Assembly: GCF_954871325.1 (NCBI RefSeq)
Contig: NC_088775.1
Coordinates: forward strand, 86,901,561 to 86,965,560
DNA from: Gordionus sp. m RMFG-2023
Taxonomy: Eukaryota > Nematomorpha > Gordioida > Chordodea > Parachordodidae
Length of the DNA: 64,000 bases
Direction of reading: 5' to 3'
Positions within the stretch are counted from its first letter, which is position 1, and every line of letters starts with the position of its first letter. The notes below the pieces were generated by a model. That model did no database searches. It was not told the DNA's origin and was given only the letters and a program-made list of their open reading frames with translations. Of the stretch, positions 36,701 through 49,452 are shown in pieces. The position numbers and the translations under genes were made by a program.

Positions 36701-37030
36701 TTAGTTTGATAACCTTTTGTCAATGTATGTTGCTAAGAATTATATTATTGCATTATGTGGTTTTTAAATATTATCAATTGAGGGATATGTATGAATTAAT
36801 TAATCTTTTTTATCACTTTTAATTCTTTAGACGCAAATTTTTTTTATATCATCAATCGAAAATATTTTATACTTTAATTAATAGATTTTGTATTAAAAAA
36901 ATTTATTTTTAGAAATGTCTTGTATTGTTTTAATTATTTATATACCAGTTTATTTTGTATGCATAATATAATAAATGAGAAAATTAAAATTCAGAATAAG
37001 TGTTCAGAGTTAACAAATTAAAAAAGTATA
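33759..37030. other. AT-rich spacer downstream of the chitinase
   Basis: No gene, RNA or bounded repeat recognised. A slightly GC-richer patch at about 34,085-34,320 shows no reading frame and no convincing RNA fold by eye. Confidence 0.4.
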
Positions 37031-37054
37031 ATATATTAATATAAAATCTGGCCT

Positions 37055-37160
37055 AAGGTCGGGCAAAAGCGGGCAAATTGGGGGTATGGGGGGCGAATTC
37101 CCCCGTAAATTTTTTTTAGTTTAGCCCCCTGAGATCGTAAAGAGGCTAGCGACGCCCCTG
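37055..37160 (-). mobile_element. hAT-like transposon terminus
   Basis: At 37,143-37,160 the minus strand reads CAGGGGCGTCGCTAGCC, a form typical of hAT terminal inverted repeats, followed inward by a G/C-run patch. The opposite end was not found to the left, so it is probably a relic. Confidence 0.5.
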
Positions 37161-37204
37161 GTTATAACTAGGAGTCTTAGAGATAAACTATGGGCGGTAT
37201 TTTT

Positions 37205-38180
37205 AGTTCTCCCACTTTCGCCTATGCTAGAGGTGGGCGTGAGAAAACGAATTTAAAAGAATTTAAATGTCGAGGATAAGCGAGCTGAGCGAGCAAATGA
37301 ATTTAAAATACTTTAGAGTGAAACGAGCTGAACGGACCTATATTTTAAACACTTGGAAGTGCAAGTTAAGCAAATTATTTAGATAAAGAGGCTTGCAAGC
37401 AAAAATTTAAAAAAGAACATAAGCAGACAAGTGAGTTAAAAAAATTTTACAGTAGGCAGGAAAGCTTGATCAACTAACTATCATAGAGGAAACATAAGGT
37501 GTCTCGAAAAACATTTTAGATGGGAAATGCTGTATGTATTGTTTGATGTAAATGGGGTAAACGAAGAGCAAAATAACAGGTTGTTGTTAGTTAGAGCCAA
37601 TGGCAGTGTACGAATGATTACATTTTTTTTGGTTAGATAAGCCACTTCCAGATATGGATATAATAAAAAAATATATTAAGAAAATTTTAGATCTTGATAA
37701 AGATATGTGGCCTAGTGGTTGAATTTGTATATAAATTGAGTTTAAATTTATACAATGGGATATTATATAGTAAATTAGAAGCTATCGCATGCATTTAAAA
37801 AACTTTGATTGTTGTTTAGCAATTTTTACGAATTTCTTTATCATGATTTGGTAGTAACAAACATAACCCAATAAAGATGATGACACAGGGAAAGATAAAA
37901 AAAATTGATATAGCATATTTTTGCTAATATTTTGAATTCATAAAAGAGAAGTAAAAGTGGAAATTAAACGAACAACGTGAACTGGAAGAATTGGAGAATT
38001 CATAAGGAGTTTGCAAAATAAAATGCTACTGATTTTTATAATCTGTCATCAGTTAGAGAATAAAGTTAGAGCTAACAAAATTATATTCATAATAGTAGGA
38101 AATTAGGCTTGATGTTGATCGATTAACAGATATGGCAGGCGATATTCAAAAATAGTTATTGGGAAAAAATATTGTGAAAA
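37205..38180 (+). repeat. Dispersed repeat family X, copy 3
   Basis: Matches the reverse complement of 14,350-15,695 from its CCTATGCTAGAG end onward, and 8,600-9,260 directly. It lies about 100 bp before the chitinase exon fragment at 38,276, but in the opposite relative orientation to that in the 13.4-17.7 kb pseudogene. Confidence 0.65.
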
Positions 38181-38275
38181 TGGTTACATATTATTTATAA
38201 ATAGCAAAGTCTATATTATAGAATAATAAAAAAAAATACTGTATGCCTCCTCCAACCAAAATAAGATTGAATGGA

Positions 38276-38830
38276 CATGTCAGAACAATTATCAAGGGGT
38301 GATGATTAACGATATATCTAAGGAAGAGACCCTAGCTCTTAGTAAATTCGAAAATGCAGCAAATTAGGGGAGGACACAACTGTTACAAACTCATCATCAA
38401 CAACCACATACACGGAGGAATCGACTACAACCGAGAGTAACTATAATTGCAGCACTGATACTGATACGATGTGTAACGGTCAATTACTTGCAAAATATCT
38501 TCCGGATTGCAAGTGAGAAAGTTCATGTTCATTACCTCAATTTTAAAAATTAATATTTGTCAGGTTTTCTTTTTTTTGTATAAAATATATTTTAAGTTTA
38601 TCTTTTTTATAAAAAAGGATGAAAACGAAAATTAATACTATTAAACTATTATATTGAAGATTATTTTTTAATGATTAAAAAATGTTTTTAACAGCAAATA
38701 CGTGGATTGCCGAGCGATAGACCGCCCTGTAATGAGTTGCCTACCTGATTTGCAATTTGACGAAGCTAGCCACTATTGTGACTTTGAAAAGAATGTTCAC
38801 TGTATTCCGTGTGAGCCCTCCCACATTTAA
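38276..38830 (+). pseudogene. GH18 chitinase 3' end, exons 9-10
   Basis: Exon 9 at 38,276-38,512 starts IEWTCQNNYQGVMIND and ends LPDC with a GTGAGA donor, most like 17,422-17,681. A short deletion shifts the frame and TAG follows at about 38,366. Exon 10 at 38,695-38,830 is fully open: KYVDCRAIDRPVMSC, then CDFEKNVHCIPC. The TAG stop of the relatives reads GAG here, which extends the protein by five codons (EPSHI) to TAA. No upstream exons; repeat X precedes it. The segment from about 38,640 on is duplicated at 59,745. Confidence 0.8.
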
Positions 38831-41110
38831 ATAATACATTTTTATTAAATAAACATTTTTGAGTTTTTATTTCAATATTAGATTTAGAAAAAGAATATAT
38901 ATTATAATTTCGATTTAAATTACATTTAAAATTTTCTTCTACTCTAATTATATTGATCATATTAGATGAAAGAAAAAATATTTTAATGATATTATATTAT
39001 AACAAAATATAAATAAATATTATAATGTATTGGATAATTTTGTACTCGCTTCGTTTAACGAGTAATTAAGGGCGACATATTAGACTATTTTTGGAAATTA
39101 ATTAAGGATTTAAGACTCTATGTGCCTCGATCTCCTTACTGATGTAAATATTATATGAATGTTTGGAAACATATTTTTTAAAAAAAATATTTTATCACCA
39201 TTCTCTAAAAATTATTTTAAGGCGAATTCAATTATAATTTTTTTAAAGATTGCCTTCTGTAAAATTATATCTACAAGGCGAAAGAATTTATGCTTAAGAA
39301 GACTTCTTATTCGTGATCTGCATCGTGCCTAATTTTTCAAGCCCGGCCTGAAATTATCAGGCCGGCCGAATCTAAATTTTTTAAAAAAAATTAAACCGGC
39401 CCGGCATGAATTCGAAATTTTTTTAAAAAAATTATCCGGCCCAGCCTGGCCCGAATTTATTTAAATATAAAAATTAATTTTTATAATTGCTCAAATTAAA
39501 AGACATATTTTCTAGTTCTATAAATAAAATCAATTATTTTTATTTTACATAAAAAATTAAATATAAAATTGATAAATTTAGATATATTAAGAAAAAACTT
39601 TCAAGGCCCGACCCGGCCCGAATTTTAAATATTAGTCATTAGCCCAACCCGAATTTATTTTATAAATCCCGGCCCGAAGCACATTCGACACGAGTACGGG
39701 CCGAGCCTACTTTTGAAAATCTCTACTTTGAACGATAAAAACATCTATAGTGTCCGGCAAGTACCTCGTCTGGAATATCCAAGATATAGTATTAATAAAA
39801 GGAAGGAGTATCAATAAATTCTTCTTCAAAATCTTTGATATTTTATTTTATACTTTGTCAAGGGTTCAAAATTGTTCGCAGTATAAATTTTAAAGTGTGG
39901 AACCAAAATAAATTCATTTTTAAAAAAATAATCTAATAATCTGCAACACGTTTTATTTTTTACTTTTAGTTAATAAAAAAAGGTTTTTTTTGCATTTAAA
40001 TTTTTCCAAAGTGTCCGAAACTGAATCCTATTTTAGTTTTAAATTTTAGGTGGTATTCCCTAAAAATTATTTTTGAGGCGAAGAAAATAATAATTTTATT
40101 TTAAAGATTCTCTTCTGTCAAAATTATATCTGCAAAGAGAAAGAATAAATATTATGATGAAGAAGGCTTCTAAAACTATGGGTATCTCACCGTCAAATAT
40201 ATCAAAAATAACTGAATTCAATAATATTTATGCTTATCAGTCAAAACTGATTATTAATTCTCTTTAAATTAGATTATCTCAAGGTTAAAACCGGTTCACA
40301 GTCTTTTTTAAAAGTTCAGGTTGGTTCAGGATAGGATTTGGTAAATAATAACGGATAATACAGGTTTAACAGTTCAATTATGTTCGGTTTAAATCTTTAG
40401 ATTATTTCACCATTATTATTAATCCTTTTCTTTCAAAATTTAAATTAAATTAATTATTTTACAATTTTTAATTTATTATAATTAATTTAGTAGGCAAGAA
40501 TACTAAACATAGAGTCTACTAATTTGCCATCTGATGATGATATGAGGCCAGATGGTTCAACTATAATATCATGACTTTAAGTTAATACTTAATTTAGGAC
40601 TTCACATATGTATCTTTCAAATAACGTTCTTCTATCAAAATTATTCTCGCCTGCAATCATTCATCGTCTAAAAATACACTAACCATAGGAATTCCCTTTA
40701 ATAGGTTTTGCATAAAGGGTTGAAATATTATCGGATAGTTAACCCAAAAGGAATTATTTAGTATCGGTAACCGACATGAGTCGAAATTACTAAAAGGTCT
40801 CTACATTCTGGACTAACTCCAAATTGTAAAAATGCATCTCTAAAATATTTTATCACCCGCGATCCTATTTGTCAGGTCGACAAAAGTTGGTAGTAAATCG
40901 TTATCTATCGCTAAATATTTGTTGATTGTTAACCCAAAATCTCCGCATATCCGCACGGCACCGGATTTTTTTAAAATATTAATCGTTGGCGTAGCCCAAG
41001 TAATTGAAGTCTTTGTTGGATCCACCTTCTCGATAGCGCCTTTATCTAAATGCTGTCCATCTCAGCTTCAACGGTTCGACGCAACGGAAATGGAATTCTT
41101 CTAGATGGCA
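38640..41110 (+). repeat. Segmental duplication, copy 1 (partner 59,745-61,490)
   Basis: Starts in the chitinase intron before exon 10 (ATATTGAAGATTATTTTTTA), runs through exon 10 and its 3' flank, then through the Ty3/Gypsy-derived module. The partner shows the same order and orientation with a few hundred bases missing. The boundary between host 3' flank and module is at about 39,102, where similarity to copy A (4,739) also begins. Confidence 0.85.
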
Positions 41111-42240
41111 GTGCAATTGCCACTGTATTTGGTTGTATCTTGATGATGGCTTACTGTAATTTTATTTGTCCTAATTTTTTTTTTTAAACTTGCGGAATTT
41201 TGAAACAAAAGTATTTAAACTGGAATCTTTCATATTTATTTTATTAAACGAGCTTCTTCGGGAAGTTTTATATCAAATTCTTTAAGAAAGGGCATTCCAA
41301 AAATAAGGGAATTCTCACCCTTAACTACCCAAATAAATAAAAATTTTGTAATATTTTTTACTAAACTGCAGCCCATTTATCTTCGCATAGATTGTAGCTT
41401 AATTAGCAAAAGACAGGCGAGGTGTCTGTGGTAAAATCATTTGTATAGCCTGCGTTCTACACTCTTTCGCTATGTGGTTTGCTTTTCCGCACCTAAAGCA
41501 TATTACTTTTTTTTGACTGAAATTAGGTTTAAAACTTGGTTTATAAAAATTATGGTTGAATTTGTTAGCATTATAATAATAATTATTATTAATGAATTTG
41601 TTTACTTTGTTATAATTATTTTTAAAATAAGTATTTTTGGAACATTGCATAGGCTTATGTTTAATTATTTTATTAACTTCTGTCAGGGTTTCCTTCTCCA
41701 ATGAAGACAGCGCGATCGCTAGACGCACAATATCTTCAAAAGTAATATTTCCTCGGCATATTTTGACCAAAGTTCTTTGTCCAGCTCAGGTAACCCTACT
41801 CCTAAGATGAAAATATCACTTAAGAGTTTATCAACAGGCGATTTAAAATTACATAAAGAGCAAATGCTTTTTAAAGAAATCAATAATAGTTTCATTATTT
41901 CTTTTTAAGGTATAAAAATTGTTTCTATGAAGAAAAATTCTCGAGACATCCTTAAATATTTTTTCTAAATTCTCGAGTAAAGTTAAATAATTTATATTAT
42001 CTAAATTTTTAGGAAAATAAAATTTTTTAATTTTAAATTTTCAGTGCCTATATAGGCCAATAATAAATCTTTTTTTTTATTTTGCTCGAAAATATTTTTT
42101 ATCTTGAAAATGAGTTCTATATATAGGTAATCCTGAATATTAACTTTTTCTTTGACAAATTCTGGAATATGAAATTGAGTATGTGTAGATGTTTCTTCGT
42201 TTTTCTTGAGGAATATCTTCTTTGAATCTTCGTTAGGCAT
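39102..42240 (-). mobile_element. Ty3/Gypsy-like fossil, copy B
   Basis: Fossil on the minus strand. Near 41,399-42,240 lie Gag-like frames, including a CCHC zinc knuckle of the form CFRCGKANHIAKEC. Near 40,480-41,110 lie reverse transcriptase blocks such as VRICGDFGLTINKYL. The 39,102-40,450 part has no recognised protein, contains a hAT-like MITE (39,326-39,727), and is shared with copies A and C. RNase H, integrase and clear LTRs were not found. It is broken in several places and is the most complete of the copies here. Probably old, given its divergence from copies A and C. Confidence 0.75.
39326..39727. mobile_element. hAT-like MITE, second copy
   Basis: Same GC-rich CCCGGCC core and the same right end (GAAAATCTCTA) as 4,964-5,295. 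The left end is slightly altered (TCGTGATCTGC). The left flank CTTCTTAT is kept; the sequence right of the element jumps straight to a stretch that lies 250 bp further away in copy A, so this copy has lost its right-hand target duplication. Confidence 0.7.
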
Positions 42241-42370
42241 AGTATTATAATCTTTTTATTTAAAATAATTCGTCGTCGTCAAAAATGACTTGAAAATAAA
42301 TCGTCGCCAAATGAAATGTATTCAGAACAATAATATAAAGTGATTTATTTCATATAATAAAATATATATA

Positions 42371-42476
42371 TGTTCTTCTATTTTTATAAATTGTAGCTTT
42401 AAGCAAATATAAAAATATATATATGTTCTTCTATTTTTATAAATTGTAGCTTTAAGCAAATATAAAAATCAATTTA
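42371..42476 (+). repeat. 53-bp tandem duplication
   Basis: Two adjacent near-identical units, each containing TGTTCTTCTATTTTTATAAA and ending AAGCAAATATAAAA. It lies just beyond the Gag end of the Ty3/Gypsy fossil. Confidence 0.9.
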
Positions 42477-43339
42477 TTTAAATACATTACAATTTATTTA
42501 GATAATTTTTGGCTAGGCTGTATTTCTTAATTTGATAGATATCTTTTTCTTTTTATTGATAATTTATCTAAATTCAATTTGTTAAATTTTATAGTTATGA
42601 AAAATGAATATTTAGCTTGCAGCTAACCCAATATCTTAACGCCTTCTGATGAGGCATCTTGAGTTGAGTATATAAAAGTTATTTTTTGTAGTATGAAATT
42701 GATTAATTTTAAAAATAATATGACTAAAAGAATAACTGTAAAAAATTAAGCCTGGTTGAGTGATTCTAGTAGCATTTCTTTTTCTACAATTCGAATGCAT
42801 ATGAAGATGGTAAAATTTGTTGGGAATGGTAGTTTAAGTTCATGAATGTTTGAGTTTGGTATAATGATTATCATTGGAATAATAAGGTAGGATAATTATC
42901 ACTGGATTAATATTTTTTGAAAGAATATTATTAGCCAAATTTGATTGACGTTTTTTGAGGATTATATATATAGAATAAATAAAAAAAATATTCAAAAAAC
43001 ATTATTTACTCACTAATATGAATCGATGAGAGAAACTAAATAATTATTTGGAAAAATAATTAATAAACATCATGGGGATCTAAAAAATACTTAATTTTAT
43101 CTTATTAAAATAAGAAATAATTACATCTTCATTTATGGACCAAAGATCTAATTTTGATGGACCCGACTTCGAGACATTTTTTTCCCAAAACCGAACTAAA
43201 AAAATACAAGAGATTATGAACCCAAACCCGATTTTCTCTGAACACGGGTTCAAGTATATCTTTTATTTATTTATGGAGATTTATGTAAAACAAAGGTGAA
43301 AGAAAAATATTCATCATAGGTATACATTGATCAAGAATT

Positions 43340-44680
43340 AAAAGTCTGATTTCAAATTAGACCTTAATTTATGGTACCTTGACAATGGCTCTTTTGGAGG
43401 GTCTTTACCCAATGTTTTGTCGGTCATCGAGTACGTTGAAATGGAAGCTTCGAAAATTGGTCTTTCCTTAAATAGAAAAAGATGTGAAATATCTTCCTTC
43501 AACAATAAGTATTTTACCCCTCCCCAAGATTTTAAAATCATTCCGCAAGAGGAACTCTGTCTGTTAGGTCTCCTATTGGCTCTTCAACTTTCCTTTGTCG
43601 AAATTTTTTTTACAATTTGATTCAATCCTTTTTTAATTTGCTTAAAAAATCTTCCTCATCTTCCTAAGCATCAGTTTTTTTTCCCCAAAAAATATTTTTT
43701 CTAACCTGAATTCTTACACATCTTTAAATCTTCCCCGCTTTCCAATATAATTCCCTCCTAAAGTCCTTCGAATTAAAATTTAAACATTATATAGAATTCC
43801 TTCTAGTTTTAGTTTTCCGATTTTAATTGGTTATTGCCTCTATACCTTCTTACTAGGGGAGGTCTTGGATTTTCATCCCCCCATTTTATGGCAATTGCTT
43901 GTTTCCTATCTTTACGGATATCCTTTAGCGACTGTATTTCCTCGCTTATCGAGTTGAACAATCCCCTTTTAAGATCGGCCAAACAATCTTGGCTAACTCT
44001 AGTTCTTCAAGGATCATAGCTCCTAGTGTCAAGTCATTTAAAGAGGTTTCAGTTCTCATGCTTCACTGTGCATTTAAAAAACTTTGTTTATGTCTCGATC
44101 TAACTAACCTTCAATTATAGAAACGCAAAAAACATCCTAATGGCCATGAAAGACTAGATGCGATCTCGAGTGGTAAAGGAAATTTTACCCACACGATGAG
44201 TTTCAAATTGCCATAGGCCACAGCCTAAGGTTTTTTATTCACTCTGTTGGTATCTGTGCTGTCTGCAATAAGCAAGTTGAATAATTTTCTGTACATTTTT
44301 TATGCCTCAAAATTAGTAACCGTTTTTTGCGACATATCAATCTAAATAGGTTGATTGGTAAATCTTTGATTTCGGCCTCCCCAATAGTTTGGAGTGGAGC
44401 CCTTAGATATCCTAAATAATGATGGTAAGCGTTCCGATGGCATGTCTTTGACATCTTGGCTCGGTGACAAAAGACTGTGTTTTATCTCTTCCCGGCTAAC
44501 AGAAACTTGGACCCCTTTGAACTCCAAGAAATAAAAAAATGTAATAAATACAGTTCCCTTTTAAAATATTTTATTTTTATTCCCCTAATTTTTAGTGTAT
44601 TGGGAAACCCCGGTTCCCAATCTTTATTTAATCAATTGAGTAAAAAAAATTCAATAAGGACAGGGGGTTAAAAACGAGTC
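43340..44680 (+). mobile_element. Non-LTR retrotransposon (RLE type), diverged copy 3
   Basis: Plus strand. The pieces follow the order of copies 1 and 2: LWYLDNGSFGGS (motif C, second Asp changed to Asn), IGLSLNRKRCEI, a block like LFSLLPSHKAFF near 43,620-43,700, RGGLGFSSPHFMAIACF at about 43,850-43,900, a zinc-like GICAVCNKQ with following CLK and RH near 44,250-44,330, and a degraded endonuclease segment ending near 44,540. Many stops and frame changes. Much further diverged from copies 1 and 2 than they are from each other, so either an older insertion or a different subfamily. Confidence 0.7.
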
Positions 44681-44699
44681 CCTACTCTTCAAACAAAAA

Positions 44700-47300
44700 A
44701 TCCAATTTGAAATCCTAAAAGGGAACTACAAGTGTTACTTCGAAACACTCCCTTTTCCCTCTCAGTTTTCTTTATACGTATTTTATATTTTCTGTGAAAA
44801 TAAAGATAGATTATAATTTTTCATTCGCAATTATGTAAAGTATTTTTAAAATTTAGTCTTCATCTTTTTGTTTCTTATCTATATTCTAAGAAAATATAAA
44901 CAAATAATACCAACACAATAAATTTAACTCGTGAAAACAATATTATATTTTTTTTCCAAGTTTTATAAATCATTTTTTAATAAATATCGTAACTCATTGA
45001 ATGATTTTGTGCCTTATAGCAAAAGATTTATCTAATTATGATTTTTTATTAACCTTATTTTCTGTTGTAAAAATTTTGAATAAAAATTTCCTCAAAAATT
45101 AAATAAAATAAGAACTAATTAATTATTTTGATCCAAAATAAATTCAAATCTTTTATGGTATATTAAAATATGAGAAGTCAGTGATATAGTATTGCTCTTT
45201 TTTGTAATTCTGGTTTTGTCTATTACTTTTATAAATAAAAATGGTGAATTAAAAAAAGTAGATTGACTCATGGCACAGTTGGAAATTTGTTATCCAAAAT
45301 GGATGAATAGGTAAGAGGCGTAAATGGAAACTATTATAATAGATGACTTTTTGACCTACGCTCTCGTTGAGCCACATTGTTTAGTAAGCTGTAATCGCTA
45401 TATTACACTTGGAAAATAGAAAGTGTCAAACCTTCAACCCATAAGGGAAACTAAAATGTTCTGATAAATGTCAACATTATTTTATATTTTTTATGCACTT
45501 TTTAAAAATAAGAAAAAATTTATATGATGTTATAAGAAATAAGAAGTTTCTAAGAGAAGAGTTTATTCCCATAAAATTTTTTATGTGAGAGGCGTGGGGT
45601 GGGAGTGAGGGGGGGGGAGCATATACAAAACCTTTACTCCATATATGAAGTTCTATCAAACAAAAGTTGTCCGACTGATAGGACTTATATTATTATTTAT
45701 ATAAATATTATAAAAAAGGTCAGATACGAAAATAAATTTAATGGATGTAAATTTTATTTGCGATTTTATGAAAGAATATGGAGAATATTATAAATGCTCG
45801 AGGAAAATAAGAAATCTTGATTCTGGAAAAAAGAGATAAATAAATATCCATAAGGGAGAAAATAAGCTCATGATCGGCCTTTATCCGAAGAGTACGTGTT
45901 TGAGGGACTTGACTCCTAAAATGACCTTAATTAATGACTAATTTATCTTTGAAATTAGGGGGAACACTTTAGTTAATAAATAAATTAAGGTTTAGAACAA
46001 TATCAAAAAATGTTTTGTAAAGATTATGTAAGTTTTGTTTTTAAAATGTTTCTGGGATAATTATGTTTGGGCATTTTATTACGATGAAATGTAACCTATA
46101 AATGTCATAACTGGAATAGAATTCAAGATATAAATTTCAAATAATCTCATATGCCAGAAAACGTATTTCCAGGTTCAATAGAGTACTAAATTCAGAGTAT
46201 TAGCATAGAATTTAAAACTACTCCTAAATTTTATTAATTATTTAAATAGTAACTGGGATTCATAAAATAAATTAAAAATACACCAAAATTGTTTGAAATT
46301 CAGTGTGGTTTTGGGTTGTGAAATGAATTGAATTTTTAATCATGTCACATTTTTTTTTAAATTAAAAAAATCTCAACTAAGTAAACTATTCAAAATTAAG
46401 ACCTTCTTTATTTCCTTATAGATTCCTTCTCCCGTTACTATGACATATCATGAAGAGAACGAATATACCTTTTCATAATACCTATTTTCTTGGGAAAGTT
46501 TAAGATATTTGTTTATCACGCGATCATACTTTAATAATTCAATTACAAATCAATACACATCAAATATTAAAATAATATATAGAAAATTTAAAGAGGAGAA
46601 AGATCTTTATCAAGAGGAAGAATAGTTTAGTATGAAGAGGACGAATATTTAAAATATCAAATAAAATAGTTAATTATAACACCATCCTCGGGGGACCGGG
46701 AGGTACTCAGAGAGTCACTCTACATTATAATTACTTATTTCCAACAATATTAATTTGAGTATAACGTAAGTTTTTCAATATTTTCATTTTTGACATTTTG
46801 CGTACAAAGTTAATGATAGTTAGACGAAAACAAAATTTAGTTTTAATGGCATATGAAGGCTTGTTATAGTTTCAGATTTAAAAAAAGATTTATTAACAGG
46901 CTATAGTCGGCCGAAAACTAGGTTTAATCATTTTATAGCAGGTTAAATCAGGTAAAGTATGAGTAATTTCACAATTATAATCAATAAAACTTATAAACAA
47001 AAGAGAATCATTATTATTTTACTAGAATATTAAATTTATAACTCGAAATATTTAATATGATAAAAAAAATACAAATTAATTTAAATAATTTATATTTTCA
47101 TGGAAGAATCTTCAGACCTTCTACGGTTTTCGAAATATCAGCTGTGATCATAATTGGGCAAAAGTATTTTTAAAATATTTGAAGAATAATTAAATCAATC
47201 GTAACATTATTTTCATTTATTTATATTTAAAAATAAATAACACTCAATACCATTTCGATAGTTTTAAGTTAAGCCGAAGTGTTTCTATAATTTCTATGCC
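44700..47300. other. AT-rich spacer
   Basis: No gene or bounded repeat recognised; a short G-run lies at about 45,610. Confidence 0.4.
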
Positions 47301-47315
47301 ATTATTCTTGACTTT

Positions 47316-47658
47316 TTAAGATCTATGTTTGTGAACCATGACCCCATGTTGCTGAATAATGTGAATACCATGACCATTAGAGGACCACCAATGTTGTGGA
47401 ATAGTTACACCAATTATATATTCAATAGCATTATGCCCTCGACCCCTACATGTAAAACAGGATAAATAAGCTCCACAAATTGACAAACTCCTCGCCACTA
47501 GGGATTGGCACGTTAGAATATTGCTCCACCTCTCTGGCTATTTTTCCGTCTTGTCGTTGTATCCAACAGTCGTGCCACTTATCAGCCAATGAATTCGTCG
47601 TATTTATTGCTTTAACTTGTATCATGTTGCTAGATGACTTGACAAAGAATGTCTCCAT
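47316..47658 (-). other. Unrecognised minus-strand reading frames
   Basis: Two overlapping minus-strand frames (47,446-47,658 and 47,316-47,498) have a more protein-like composition than the surroundings: WHDCWIQRQDGKIAREVEQY in one, and YLSCFTCRGRGHNAIEY and GVTIPQHWWSSNGHGIH in the other. I cannot assign a family. They may be the remains of one transposon gene after a frame change, or chance. Confidence 0.3.
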
Positions 47659-48059
47659 TGACCACTATTTGTCTTATAATTCTAAAAATTTTAAATATAC
47701 CATTTTAAACAAAACTCAAAATATATTCCTTTTCTTTACACAATATTCATTTCAATTTAACATTTTTATTTTTTAAAAAAAAACAATAAATTGTATTATC
47801 CAACAAACACATTATTTTTATTATTTTTTTTTTCTTTAACACATTTTCAACCTCCCTTCCAACCCCAGTTGTTCCTAACCTCCCTCAATTTTCCAAACCC
47901 GTGTTCTCCTTTCTTTTAACTTATTCTTGCTTTGCCAATTTTTACTATAATTAATTACTTTCACTTTTCCTTTGAACACAAAGTTTATTTAATAAACCCC
48001 ATTTTTTAAACCTTTTACTATACACTGTACACTGTTTTTTAAACATTTTTGCAAACTTT

Positions 48060-48281
48060 TAAGTTTTCTAGTTTTACCAATTTCTTATATTATTACCTAA
48101 ACCTTTTTATTTAAACTTTACTATATAATACATTTAGCCAAAAATATTATGCAAATGTGGAGATTTTGCTCATAGTTGGTAAAAAGGTTTGGACATCAAT
48201 TAACCAAATCTCGCGGCTTAACATTTTTTGCTAAAATATTGGGTTAGCCGTTTTTAAAAATCGAGCCGTATAACAACACTA
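48060..48281. mobile_element. Second copy of the 49,453 MITE family
   Basis: The right end GAGCCGTATAACAACACTA and the inner TTGCTAAAATATTGGGTTAGC match the right half of the MITE at 49,453-49,667. The left terminus is degraded and no target duplication was found. Confidence 0.55.
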
Positions 48282-48539
48282 CATTCTATAAAACATTTAA
48301 CTTTAACCCGTGTGCTTTCTTTACATTTACCTTTACAATTTAAATATATGTTATATACTAATATAAAATTTTATTAATAAACATTTTTATTTAATATAAA
48401 AAAAAAATTGTATTAAAATGAGATTATTCGGGTCACCATCGTTCTTCTTAAATATTGTTTGGAGACATGTCATATTTCGATTTGTCTAAAATAATCATTT
48501 CTTTTTTATAATTAAAAGTTTTTAAAAGTTTTGCGTTTC

Positions 48540-48665
48540 GTTTTTCTGAAAAAATTTAAACTTCTGCAAATTGAATTTTGATTCAATAAATAATTTTTCT
48601 TCGATTATTTCATCATCACTCATGTCTTGTTCCGTTTTTCTCTTTGGCCCATTGATCTAAAAAAA
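48540..48665 (-). other. Possible exon in left palindrome arm
   Basis: The reverse strand has TTTTTTTAG followed by an open frame starting INGPKRKTEQDMSDDEIIEE and ending QKNETQNF then stop. The same exon-like piece lies on the plus strand of the right arm at about 50,700-50,800, where it ends sooner. The basic GPKRK start and acidic run look like a nuclear protein segment, but no family is recognised. Confidence 0.35.
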
Positions 48666-48836
48666 ATATATATAAATATTAGCATGAAAAAAATTATATT
48701 AATCAACTATTAGTAAAGAGGGTCCTGGAATCATTATCGGATGTTTTTGGTCTATCGACTTGCTTTTTGTAACTTTGTTTTATAATTGAATTTATTTTTA
48801 TAGAAATAGTAGTTGTACATTTATTCAAAATAAAAA

Positions 48837-49000
48837 GATCTTCAAATATTGTAAAATTTAAAGATTTTTATTTTTTAGAAATTTTGAACAACGATGAATA
48901 TCGTGATCTTTGAAGATGTTTTATTTTTTAAAAATTTTAAACAGCGATCTTCAAAGATCTAGGTCTGTTATTTTTGATCAACGATCTTCAAAGATCTTCA
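48837..49000. repeat. GATCTT..AAGATC mini-palindrome array, left arm
   Basis: Three to four loosely tandem units of about 50 bp, each built around GATCTTCAAAGATC or its variants (for example 48,946-48,959) and an adjacent AACAACGAT or AACAGCGAT word. The matching array in the right arm is at about 50,370-50,520. Confidence 0.75.
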
Positions 49001-49452
49001 TATTTTAAAATGTTATAGTAAAATTATTATTTTTATGATATTTTTTTTTGAAATAAATGGGTTAGAACAAAGTTATAAGAGCAATAAATAAATCATCACC
49101 AAAAAATTAGATAACAGAATAGAAAAAAATCTATCTAATGAAGATAATGCAGCTAACAATTCGACATCTTAAGTTAATTAATATAATTATTTTTCATTCC
49201 AATATTTTAATATATATTTTTTTAAATCAATAAGGTAAAATAGAAATTGAATGAGAAAGCAGGGGCGAAGTAATACAAACCCTCTACAAAACTTCTAAAG
49301 ACTATATAAAAGAATTTAAAATTATTAGCAAAAAGAGAAAATTGTAATTATCTAATAAAATAAAATGCACAAAGAATGAGGAAAATAAAATTTTATATAA
49401 AATTAATAAAAATAAAAAATTCCTACAAACACTCTTTGAGAGTGATACAGAG

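Noticed and set aside
41399-42240. Zinc-knuckle protein considered as a host nucleic-acid-binding gene
   Set aside because: It lies in the right order and orientation with Ty3/Gypsy reverse transcriptase sequence and repeats of the same module, so it is a Gag fossil.
44239-44527. Minus-strand frames of 71 and 61 codons
   Set aside because: They are opposite to LINE copy 3, whose plus-strand motifs are in the right order.
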